Positions 33,143 to 42,500 of a stretch of 53,064 nt of DNA are shown here, one piece after another. Location of the stretch: assembly GCA_025993795.1 (NCBI GenBank), contig JAMQHL010000002.1:1-53064 (forward strand). The letters run 5' to 3'. Under the pieces are notes generated by a model. It worked only from the letters and a program-made list of their open reading frames with translations, had not been told where the DNA came from and ran no database searches. Origin of the DNA: Planctomycetota bacterium (GTDB lineage Bacteria > Planctomycetota > UBA8742 > UBA2392). Numbering within the stretch: position 1 is the first letter of the stretch; every line of letters starts with the position of its first letter. A program made the translations under genes and the position numbers.

Positions 33143-36100
33143 ATGCCTCAGGCTGGGGCAAAGTGGCCGGCCGTGGAACTTGGCGCGGAAGGGTTCGTGC
33201 GCCGCGTGCTGGCTTTGCTGGAGGCAGACTTCCGTTCGCTGGCGTTGCACGCGCTTGCGCTGTGGGAAGCGTCGGGCGCTGTATCTCCGGCATTGTTTGA
33301 GGCACTGGGCAACCTGCAACGGCCCTCATTCGGCTCGTTCAAAGGCCTGGTTGACGCCTTGCGCAAGGCGCGGTCGGCAGCTTCGCGCGGACAGGAACAG
33401 GCAGTTGCCCCGGAGTTGGGGCGACTTCTTGAGCTGCTTGACCAGCGTCCGGCGCGCGAAACACTTGAGTCACTTCGCCCGCTTGCAGATGTCTGCCGCA
33501 CCAAGGTGTCGGGTCTGACGCTGTTGGGCCTGCTGGCGATGCCGATTGCATTGCGCAACGACGTCGCGCACCAAGCGCCCGCGCCGGATGCGCCATTCTG
33601 GAACCGCGCCGCCGAGGCTCTCATGCCCCTCGTCGAGCTACACAAGGCTGGCCTGCTGGGCCTGCACGAACACCTGCTGTCGCTGTCGCCCGCGTCCCCG
33701 TGGTTTGCCGTGCGGCACGAGCGCGTACTGACCTTCAACGGTCTGACACACGACTACGCGGCGCGTTTCTCGGGTGACGACGGCGACCCCCTTGTGGATC
33801 CAGCGTTGGCCGGGCCGGTGCTGCAGTCCATCGCGCGCATGCTCGGCCAAGCCGAAACCAGCGAGCGCGAGCTTAAGAAGCTGCTCAAGCGCCTTGCCCC
33901 CGAGGAACTGCGCGGCGTGGTGCTCGACGACTATCTTGTCAGCCGACCTGTCGGCGAAGGCGGCTTTGCCACCGTGCACCTCGCGCGCCAGCTTTCGACG
34001 GGTCGGCGCGTTGCAGTCAAGATTCTGCGCGACAGTGCAACAACGGAAGATGCTGCGCGGTTTCAGAAGGAAGCGGAGTTTCTTTCACTGCTCAACCACC
34101 CGAACATTGTGCAGGTCATCGGGTACGGCGAGGGCACGTGGTTCGTGCCGCGCAACGTCGATCTTTCCGCAGAGGCCTGGTTCGAGCCTTTGTTTGCGCG
34201 CGGCAAGCCGGCGAAGACATTCATCGCGCTGGAGTGGGTAGAGGGTCGCACGCTGGAGGACGTATGGAAGCAGGTCGCTGCGCTCGACCCGGAGTCGCCC
34301 AGCCATCGAGAGATCACACTCTGGCTGGAGCAGGCGGCACGTGCGCTGGATGTGGTGCACGGCGTGGGGCTGATTCACCGTGACATCAAGCCATCGAACC
34401 TGATGGTGGCGGCCGACGGCAAGCTCAAGCTGATGGATTTTGGCATTGCGCGCTCGCAAAGCGCGGCGCGTACGATTCAGACACGCTCGGGCGAAGCACC
34501 GGGCACGCTGGCGTACATGTCACCCGAGCAGTTGCGCATGAGACACTCCGAGGCCGGAGTAGGATCGCCCACGGACGTTTACTCCCTGTGCGCGACATTT
34601 TACGAGCTCTACACGGGCACGCGGATCTTCGAGTGGGATCAGGACGACACGCGGATTTCACAGGGCCAGCTCGATGAGACTTCGCACTACAAGCGCGAAC
34701 ACGCGCAGCGCCCCGCAGCCCCGCGCATCGCCCTGCCAAGGGCCGCTTCCGAAGTGCGCGCATTGCTGCAGGGCGGGCTTGAACCCGAACCAAAGGATCG
34801 CCCAAGCGCAGGCGTGCTGGCCTCGGATGTTGCGTTGGCACTGGCCAGCCGTCCGATCCTGTATCGCCCGCCCGGGGCTGCGCGGCGTGTGCAGCTGGCG
34901 TACCGGCGCAACCCACTGCTGTGGAATGCAGCGGCGGCATTTGTGGCCTGTGCGATCGTGGGCATCGCCGCGTACATCTGGAACATCACGCAAGAGCAAG
35001 CGCGCACGGCAGAGCAGCGCGACATTGCCCTGGAGAACGCGAATAAAGAAGCCGCGGCCAAGAAACTGGCGCAGGAGAACGAGGCCGAGGCCAGGCGCAT
35101 GGAAGAGTTAGCCAGCCAGCGCGCCGAGGGTGAACAGAAGGCCAAGGAGGAGGCCCAGCTCAGGCTTCGAGAATCGCGGCGCAACGCGGCGCGTGTTCAG
35201 GTGAATCTCGCACAGACGGCGCGAAAGGAACTTCGCAGGCAGGCTGCTTTGTTGCATCTGCAGTCCGCGCGCGACCTGAGTGAGGACCTGGAAGGTGAGC
35301 CTCCGGACAACACATTGCGCGAAAGCGTCGGTCCGCTATGGCGTACGCGCGCGATCTTTGCCGGGCTGAACGCGGCAGCTTCGCCGGACCTTGGGGACTA
35401 CTACGGAAGCATCTCCCCGGATGCGACGGGGCGCCTCGCGGTCGAGCCGGTCCTGGGCGGTTTGGTCGTCTGGGACGTACTTACGGGAGACACCGTTGCG
35501 AGGTTCGGACATGACCACTCCGGCTTCGACTACTACCACGCGAGGTTCTCGGCCGATGGCAGCCGGATTTTTGCAGCCGGCGCAAGCCATGTTCTGGACG
35601 TCTGGGACGTTGCAACCTCAGAGCGCGTTGCAAGCCTCGAGGGCCATGCCAACGACGTGCTTGCGATGGCGGAGTTCAAGGCCGCCGGATTACTCGCCAC
35701 GGCGGCCGCAGACCGCACCATTCGCATCTGGGACACCGGCACATTGACAACCCGGGCCAAGTGGAACGCGCCACCTGAGGCTGGGCGCGCTCTGGCCTTC
35801 AGCAGCGACGGGCGGCTGCTGGCACTTGGCATGTACGAAGGGTCGGTAGCGATTCTCGATTCGACCAACGGTATGCAGCTTGCGCGCTGGAAAGCACACC
35901 AAGCCGAAGTCCGCGACATCGTGTGGCTCAGGGACGGCCGGCAGATCGTCACCGCAGGCGACGACGGCAAGATCCTGACCTGGAATGCAGTCACGGGCGA
36001 ATTGGTTGCAGGCTTCGTGGGCCACGACGGGCAGGTTCTGGACATTGCGCTCAGTGCCGACGAACGCGAGCTGTTGTCTGGTGGCGCAGACTGCACTGTC

Positions 36101-38491
36101 CGGGTCTGGGACGTTCAGTCAACCGCCCTGCTGCATGAAATGGCGGGACATTGGGGCGCCATCAACTTTGTCAGCTTCACGCCACATCAGGGCCTGCTCA
36201 TCTCGGCTGCGCTGGACGGCACGTGGCGGTTCTGGAACGCCGAAAAGGCCAAAGAGTGCCGCACACTTGAAGGCTTGCAACATTCGCTCTACGGGATGGC
36301 CGTAGTTCCTGGCGGAGAGGGTGTGGCTGTAATCGAACTGGAAGGTTCTGTGACGCTGCTGGATTTGCTGACGGGCGCGGTGCGTTGGCGTGTTTCGGCG
36401 ATTTTCGACACGCCCAGAGCCGTGTGCGCCAGCCCGGATGGGCGATGGATCGCTGTTGGCCAGAGCAACGGGAAGATCCTGATCTACCGGGTGCGCGACG
36501 GCTCGTTGGCGACAGATTTTGCGAGCGAAGGCGGTGCCGTGGCAACGCTGGCATTCAGTCCCGATGGGCGTGAACTGACAGCCGGTTGTGCCGAGAACAC
36601 GCTGATCCGGTTCAATACCGGAACCTGGCAGAGCGTGGGCCGCATCGGGCCCCTTCCATCAAGCATTACCGGCATGGACTTCCTGCCGCAGGGCGACGCC
36701 GTGCTGGTCACGTGCGGCGACCTTCACTTGCGGCTCATCAGCATCGCCGACGGGAAAGTGCTGCGCGAATACCCGCAGCGCCGCAGCCTCGTGTTGAACG
36801 GAGTCAGTGTGTCTCCCAATGGCGTGTGGGCGGTGAGCGGCAGTGACGGTTCCTCCGTTCGTGTCTGGAAACTGGACGAGAGCGAGGAGTACACGCGCCT
36901 CGACGTTGCCGGCATCGTCATGGTCAATGCCGTCGATATCAGCCCCGACGGCGCATTCGTGCTTGCAGCGCTTTCGGACGGCTCGGTGCGGGTGATCGCG
37001 ATGCGGGATGGCAAGGAAGTGCGCAGATTTGAGGGGGCCGGCGGCGAGATACGTCACGTCGCGTTTGCAATCGACGGCGCGTTCGCCATTGCCTGCTCGG
37101 ACGACAAGACCGTCACGTCTTGGGAAGTGCAGCCGACAACCGTGCGCGTGTCGTTCGATGCCAACACCAGCTACATGCGTTGCGCTGCCTACAGCCCAGA
37201 CGAGGCGCAAGTCGCGACATGCGGGAAAGACGGACGCATCAGGACTTTCCATGCGACTACAGGTGAGCAGTTGGCGGAATCGGCCGACCTGGGCCAGGAG
37301 GTGACGCGGGTGGAGTACGCGCCGGATGGCTCGTGCATCGCCTGTGCAACTACCAAAGGGCGAATCTGCCTGCTTCATCCCGGCACGCTCAGCGTGACTC
37401 AGGAACTCAACGGGCACAGCGACTGCGTCAACTATTTGCTGTTCAACAAGAAGGGCACAGAGCTGGCGTCATGCGGTTTCGATGGCACGATCCGGATCTG
37501 GAGTCTGCCGCACGGCACCGAGCGCCTGCGCATTGACGCCGGGGAAACGTTGTGGGCAATTGCATTTACGCCGGATGAAACCCAGGTCGTGACCGGCGGG
37601 CAAAAGGGCGTCATCAGGACATTCGCGTATGATTCGGGCCGGCCTCTGCGGACCATGGAAGGACACTTCGGGGGCATTCGCGGCCTTAAGCTCTCCAGCG
37701 ACGGCGCAACTCTGGTGACGTGCTCTTACGACAAGACGGCGCGCATCTGGGACTTCGAATCCGGCACGGAACGGCACCGGTTCGCACTGCATCGCTTCGC
37801 CTCGCCGCGCTGGGTGGACATCAGTGCCGACGACCAGAAACTGGTTTGCGGCGGGGACGATCGCACGGCGCGAGTCTGGGACATGGCGACGGGCCGTTTG
37901 CTCATCGTCTATGAGGAAATGGAAAGCGGCGCGCTTCACACGGTGCGCTTCAATAAGGCGGGCGACGAAGTACTGGTGGCCTGCGACGACAAGACGGCCC
38001 GCATCGTGTCGGTCAAGGCATGGGTGGACAACGTGCCGCGCGACGACCGTGCCGCGTTCGTTTCGCGCGTCGCCCGGTTGCGGCTGGATGCTGCGCAGGT
38101 GATGGCGCTGCCCAACTCGCGTGCCATTGAGTCCGGCGCCAAAGGGATCTGGGCCGACCCCTTGGCATCGGCCTACCTTGAACGAGCCGGGGCCGCCCAT
38201 GAGGCGTTTGGTGCGCGCGGCTTGTCTCAACGCGCGGAGGGCGTCTGGCGCTCGTTCTGCGAGTTGCGGACGCGCCTTGCGCAAGAGCGCGTGCAGCGCC
38301 TCGCGCGCCGGTGGCAAGACCAGTTCGAGGGCTATCGATTTCGCGACGAGCGCGACGCATCGGGCAACACCCGGCGAGTGCCGGTGCCGGCGCGATCCCG
38401 CAACGCTGCAGGCGAGTACGTGGGCGAGCCACATGGCGAAATCGATTACGAGCGCTGGTGGGACGAGGTGGTCAAGCCAACGTTCAACTGA
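33143..38491 (+). CDS. Giant Ser/Thr kinase with N-terminal HEPN-like domain, TM and WD40 propellers
   Basis: The 1782-residue protein has five parts. Residues 1-250 are helical and contain LAMPIALRNDVAHQ, in which RNDVAH (138-143) matches the RX4H motif of HEPN RNases. The kinase domain (about 262-570) has GEGGFATVHLA, Lys293, HRDIKPSN (Asp414), DFG (432-434) and YMSPEQL, so it should be active. One membrane segment (about 591-613) is followed by a charged coiled coil (615-690). About 900 residues (730-1640) of WD40 repeats follow, such as VTGELVAGFVGHDGQVLDIA and DCTVRVWDV, enough for three seven-bladed propellers. The C-terminal 130 residues are helical and charged. The kinase would face the cytoplasm; the propellers probably lie outside the cytoplasm. 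The HEPN call rests on a short motif and needs structural support. GAGG lies 5 nt before the ATG. Confidence 0.9.
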   Translation: MPQAGAKWPAVELGAEGFVRRVLALLEADFRSLALHALALWEASGAVSPALFEALGNLQRPSFGSFKGLVDALRKARSAASRGQEQAVAPELGRLLELLDQRPARETLESLRPLADVCRTKVSGLTLLGLLAMPIALRNDVAHQAPAPDAPFWNRAAEALMPLVELHKAGLLGLHEHLLSLSPASPWFAVRHERVLTFNGLTHDYAARFSGDDGDPLVDPALAGPVLQSIARMLGQAETSERELKKLLKRLAPEELRGVVLDDYLVSRPVGEGGFATVHLARQLSTGRRVAVKILRDSATTEDAARFQKEAEFLSLLNHPNIVQVIGYGEGTWFVPRNVDLSAEAWFEPLFARGKPAKTFIALEWVEGRTLEDVWKQVAALDPESPSHREITLWLEQAARALDVVHGVGLIHRDIKPSNLMVAADGKLKLMDFGIARSQSAARTIQTRSGEAPGTLAYMSPEQLRMRHSEAGVGSPTDVYSLCATFYELYTGTRIFEWDQDDTRISQGQLDETSHYKREHAQRPAAPRIALPRAASEVRALLQGGLEPEPKDRPSAGVLASDVALALASRPILYRPPGAARRVQLAYRRNPLLWNAAAAFVACAIVGIAAYIWNITQEQARTAEQRDIALENANKEAAAKKLAQENEAEARRMEELASQRAEGEQKAKEEAQLRLRESRRNAARVQVNLAQTARKELRRQAALLHLQSARDLSEDLEGEPPDNTLRESVGPLWRTRAIFAGLNAAASPDLGDYYGSISPDATGRLAVEPVLGGLVVWDVLTGDTVARFGHDHSGFDYYHARFSADGSRIFAAGASHVLDVWDVATSERVASLEGHANDVLAMAEFKAAGLLATAAADRTIRIWDTGTLTTRAKWNAPPEAGRALAFSSDGRLLALGMYEGSVAILDSTNGMQLARWKAHQAEVRDIVWLRDGRQIVTAGDDGKILTWNAVTGELVAGFVGHDGQVLDIALSADERELLSGGADCTVRVWDVQSTALLHEMAGHWGAINFVSFTPHQGLLISAALDGTWRFWNAEKAKECRTLEGLQHSLYGMAVVPGGEGVAVIELEGSVTLLDLLTGAVRWRVSAIFDTPRAVCASPDGRWIAVGQSNGKILIYRVRDGSLATDFASEGGAVATLAFSPDGRELTAGCAENTLIRFNTGTWQSVGRIGPLPSSITGMDFLPQGDAVLVTCGDLHLRLISIADGKVLREYPQRRSLVLNGVSVSPNGVWAVSGSDGSSVRVWKLDESEEYTRLDVAGIVMVNAVDISPDGAFVLAALSDGSVRVIAMRDGKEVRRFEGAGGEIRHVAFAIDGAFAIACSDDKTVTSWEVQPTTVRVSFDANTSYMRCAAYSPDEAQVATCGKDGRIRTFHATTGEQLAESADLGQEVTRVEYAPDGSCIACATTKGRICLLHPGTLSVTQELNGHSDCVNYLLFNKKGTELASCGFDGTIRIWSLPHGTERLRIDAGETLWAIAFTPDETQVVTGGQKGVIRTFAYDSGRPLRTMEGHFGGIRGLKLSSDGATLVTCSYDKTARIWDFESGTERHRFALHRFASPRWVDISADDQKLVCGGDDRTARVWDMATGRLLIVYEEMESGALHTVRFNKAGDEVLVACDDKTARIVSVKAWVDNVPRDDRAAFVSRVARLRLDAAQVMALPNSRAIESGAKGIWADPLASAYLERAGAAHEAFGARGLSQRAEGVWRSFCELRTRLAQERVQRLARRWQDQFEGYRFRDERDASGNTRRVPVPARSRNAAGEYVGEPHGEIDYERWWDEVVKPTFN

Positions 38492-38501
38492 TGGCAGGGT
38501 G

Positions 38502-38521
38502 CGCCGGAATCGGCGGTCTTT
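38502..38521 (+). terminator. Terminator after the kinase-WD40 gene
   Basis: CGCCG (38502-38506), GAAT and CGGCG (38511-38515) make a 5-bp GC stem with a tetraloop, followed by GTCTTTG. It lies 10 bp past the stop, in the 83-bp gap before the convergent HEAT gene. Confidence 0.5.
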
Positions 38522-38574
38522 GATCGCGCCGACCTCTGTGGCCTGGTCTCATGCCAGTCAGGGGCGAGCCCGCA

Positions 38575-39336
38575 TCAGCGCCGGTACTGCTGCTGCATTG
38601 CGGACAACGCTGCAAGCGCACAGTCGCGAAGTTCGTGGTCATCGCCCTTTGCGAGTTCCTGCAGGTAAAGCACGCCGGCAGAAAGTTGTGTCCGCGTCAA
38701 TAGTGCCACGGCGCGCATGCGCTGACTTCGTGGCACTTGCTCCGATCGCGCCACGTCAAGGACAGCCGTCTGCGCACGATCATCATCCAGGAATGCCAGT
38801 GCCTGGACTGCCAGGAAACTCTCTTCTGTAGCTTGGGCCGCAAGCTGCAACAGGTCTTCGATCAGGTCGAACTGTGGATGCGTCGTGCAGGTGCGCAGGG
38901 CTTCACGCCTGACTTCGCTGTGCGGACTGCGGATGGTTGACTTCAGCAAGTTCAGAATCTGCGTGTCGCCTTCCCTGACAGCAAGATGCCGCGCAACCTC
39001 AAACGCCGTGCGCCGCACGTCTGGCGATTCATGCGCCACCATCGCACCCGACAGTTCCTGCATGTCCGAGCGCGCATTGGGGTCGTCCCGAAGGGCTTCC
39101 AGCCTTCGCATGGTCCCACCGGAGTCCACGCCTTGCACTGGGCTGCGCGTTGATTCGCCTGCATTCATCGATAGGGGCGCCAGTGCCTCGTGTTGCAACT
39201 CGTCGCGAGACTGCACCACCGGGTCGCCGGCGAGCAGGTCAAGCCCACCGCCCATGAAGTGAAACGTGGCCAGTCCGGTGATCAGGACCAGTGCAGCAAA
39301 CAACAACAAGATGGCGCCCGGTCGCATTCGCTTCAT
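38575..39336 (-). CDS. Membrane-anchored HEAT-repeat protein
   Basis: The 253-residue protein begins MKRMRPGAILLL, with one membrane segment (about 6-27) close to the N terminus. A low-complexity linker leads to a helical domain (about 85-250) with HEAT-like repeats: SPDVRRTAFEVARHLAVREG, SEVRREALRTCTTHPQFDL and RSQRMRAVALLTRTQLSAG. This predicts a short cytoplasmic end and a helical domain outside the membrane, for protein binding. GGAG lies 8 nt before ATG 39336, so I prefer this start to the longer frame from 39429. The gene is convergent with the kinase-WD40 gene and divergent from the giant RHS gene. The function is unknown. Confidence 0.75.
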   Translation of the reverse strand: MKRMRPGAILLLFAALVLITGLATFHFMGGGLDLLAGDPVVQSRDELQHEALAPLSMNAGESTRSPVQGVDSGGTMRRLEALRDDPNARSDMQELSGAMVAHESPDVRRTAFEVARHLAVREGDTQILNLLKSTIRSPHSEVRREALRTCTTHPQFDLIEDLLQLAAQATEESFLAVQALAFLDDDRAQTAVLDVARSEQVPRSQRMRAVALLTRTQLSAGVLYLQELAKGDDHELRDCALAALSAMQQQYRR

Positions 39337-39409
39337 GGCCTGCACTCCAAGTCGGGATTGCACATTTGAGCTCGAACTACCCATTCGCATAAATCGCTTC
39401 AATCGCACT

Positions 39410-39439
39410 ATTCTATGGTGTCGTATCACAATTTTGCAA
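39410..39439 (-). promoter_or_regulatory. Promoter of the HEAT-repeat gene
   Basis: On the minus strand TTGCAA (plus 39439-39434) and TAGAAT (plus 39415-39410) are separated by 18 bp, close to sigma-70 consensus. The leader would be about 67 nt and contains the GGAG site. The region is AT-rich compared with its surroundings. Confidence 0.55.
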
Positions 39440-39444
39440 CTCTA

Positions 39445-39472
39445 TTGAAAGATAAGCTGAAAGATATACATT
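39445..39472 (+). promoter_or_regulatory. Promoter of the giant RHS gene
   Basis: TTGAAA (39445-39450) and TACATT (39467-39472) are spaced by 16 bp. The predicted leader of about 50 nt ends with GGGAG (39518-39522), 5 nt before the GTG start. This promoter lies next to that of the divergent HEAT gene. Confidence 0.5.
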
Positions 39473-39527
39473 TCCGGCCTCTGAGTCCAGCGAACTTCTT
39501 CAAGTCGTCGTCCTGCCGGGAGCAGAT

Positions 39528-42500
39528 GTGCGCACACTCTTACTCAGCATCGCGCTTGGCGCGATCGCCGCGGGATACTCGTTCCTGTACGCATCCCCGC
39601 TTGCGCCGACTGAACTGGCCGTGTCTGACACAGCGCAGTGGGCCGGCAGTTTTGAGTCCGGCGGCGGGTGGTCGACTCACCCCTTCTTCCGGGTTCGCTA
39701 TCAGTCAGAAACGCAGGCGCCGGCTGCCAAGTTGCGTGTCCAGGTTGCTCTGGACCCCGAGCTCACCGAGCTGATCTGGGACAGCGGCTTTACGCCGATC
39801 GCGCCGACGACCAACGGCTCGTTGACGCCTGCGTTGGCCTATGCCGGTGCAGCGCTGGGGGAATCCGTCACGTACTTCTGGCGCGCGGCGGTTCAGAATG
39901 CAGAGGGCGTGGCGAGTCCATTTTCGCCGGAAGCAGCGTCATTCACCGTGGCGGGCGCCGCCCGCCCCTGCGACCTGCGCGTCACTGTCGGCTCGGGCAA
40001 CGAACAGGCCCAGGGCAACCCGACATCGATCGGAACTGCGAATCCGAGCTTCAGCGCCGAATATGCTGGCGACACGAGCGGCGAGTTCCCGGTCGCTACC
40101 GGAGCAGAAGTGCAGGTGTCACTGACCAGCGACTTCGAGTGTATCGTTGCAACCAGCGACATCATTCAGTTCGCGCCCGTCGCGGCAGGATTGCGCAGTC
40201 CGCTGATTGCCTTGGGGTTGGGCATTGGAACGCAGCTTCAACCCATGACCCCTTACTTCTGGCGCATCCGGTTCGTTGTCCCCAATGGGCCCGAGGATCT
40301 CTGGAGCGAGTGCCCCGCCAGTTTCGTCCATATCCAGCCCGTTGCCGGTGAGGTCTCTCCGGGCGGTTTCAGCCGCACTGCCAGACACTTTGGCCTGGGC
40401 GAACAGGCCACGAGCGACATGGCGCTGGCCGACGTTGACGGCAACGGCACGTTGGATGCGATCGCTACTTCCAGCGTCCACGATCAGGGCCACCTGTTGT
40501 ATTCATCTTTCGCGTCCGCCACGCCCGCCCCCGCTGCGGTGTTTGGCGCGGCGCGTGGCGGCCGCTCACTGCTGGTCACGGGATCATTTGATCCGGACCT
40601 CACCGGGCTTTCGGGTGTAGTGATTGCCGACCAATTCGGCGTGCTGCATTACAAGTGGGAAAGCGGACAAGGCCTTCAGATGGTGGAAACGCTGGAAATC
40701 GGAGGCTATGGCGAGCCCGTGGCCGTCCAAGCTGCGCATGTAGATTGGAACGGGCGCCTAGATCTGGTGATCGCCTATCAGCATCACGTGGTCATGGTCA
40801 TGGCAGGCAAGACCGGATTCAGTGAGCCGCAATTACTATGTGAAACAGAACCGGTTGTGACCGGCCTGCTGGTACATGACCTGATCGAGTACGGCACCGG
40901 CAGGGGGCTGCCGCAAATCTTGGTGCTGGCAGGCGGCGTTGCCCGGCTTTTCACGACGGAAGGCGTACTCATCGGCGACATTGATGCTGCGGGTGCCACA
41001 GCCGTGACGCTTGTGGGTGGTCCGCCGGGAAGCGCGCCGCAGGTAGCGTTCGCGGGGCCGCGCGACATCGTACTGGGCCGGTATGTGTTGGAGCTTGGTG
41101 GATGGATCGTTGACACCCTTGGGCCGCACGGAGTGTCGGGTACATGCCACAAGCTTACTGCCCGCAATCTGAATGCGGAAGCGCCCCCCGAGTTGGTGCT
41201 CCAGTGCGTCGGGTTCACGGTCGTCGTGGGGCAGACGGTCGATGGCTTTGTACCACTGGAGTATGTCGGCCACGCCGGAGGTCCTGCCGAAGTAGCGTTG
41301 CTTACGGCCAACACCGACCTGGATGACTTCCCTGACATCATCATTGCCCGCTCAACGGGCCAGCACTCCGTGTTCCGGAACGAGAGCCGGCTGGGGGTGC
41401 AGATCGCGGGCTCCAGCCTTACCCACTTCGGCAGCAAGGACAGCTACGCCGAGTTTGAGGTCACGCTTGACGCAGCGCCGGTCGGCACCGTCACCGTGGA
41501 CTGCGAGACGTTTGAGCCGGGCCGGGGCGCCAACGGCGGCGACGACGACCGCCTGCCCGACTCGGCGGAATTCGCCCGCGGCCAGTCCAGCCCGCCGTAC
41601 ATGCCAACCAGCTCGCGCCTCGTGTTCACTCCCGGCCAGACGGTTGCGACCTTTCGGGTACAGGTGCTGCCCGGCTATCACGCCCCGGCTTGGACAATCC
41701 ATGCACGAATTGTCTCTGCTGTGGGCGCTGCGGTGGCGGGCAGCACGGCCGTCACCACCGTGTATGGCGTCGGCGCAGGGACCAGCGCCCCGGCGGCGCA
41801 GCCGGGCCTTCAGCGCGAATGGAGTCTGCGTGGCGAAGTCCACACCATGACCGTCGCCCAGGGCACCACGTACCTTGGCGGCAGCTTTGACGGGGTTGAA
41901 TGGCAGGCTGCCGGCATGGCAGTCCTGGACACGAGCGGTGCCGTGCAGTTCCAGCCGCCGCAGTTCCTGGCGGCACCGGACATCCGTGCGGTCCGCGCCG
42001 ACGCGTCCGGCAACGTGTACATCGGCGGACGATTTGAGATCGCGGTACCCGGGCAGCCCGGGGCCGTGATTCGCAACATCGCCAGAATTCGTTGGAATGG
42101 AACTTTGGACAGCGCATTCCGCCCGAACCCGCACATGCAGGGCACAACGTTTGGACTCGTGAATGCGATCGACCTGGACAAGTGGGGCCGCGTTTACTTC
42201 GGCGGCAAGTTCGACCGGCTTGACAACCCGCCTGTCTCGAACATGCACTTCCGAAATCTTGCGGTGGTCCATGCCAACGGCACCGTGCCCTCCGATGCAA
42301 ACCGGTTCGGTGTTGCGCAGGGAGGCGGCGGAAGCAACGGCGAAGTGCATTGCATGCGCATCGGCGAGACCGGCATCAAGGTCGGTGAATATTGCCTGGT
42401 CGTGGGAGGCAACTACCTCGGTGCGGTGTGGCTGAACAACTATCCCGTGATGGGCCTGACCATCTCCAACCTTGCGGCATTCAGCATCAACGGATCTCCG

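Noticed and set aside
32684..33319. 211-codon minus-strand frame before the kinase-WD40 gene
   Set aside because: It overlaps the start of a strong gene and the 31-bp repeat, and its sequence looks random.
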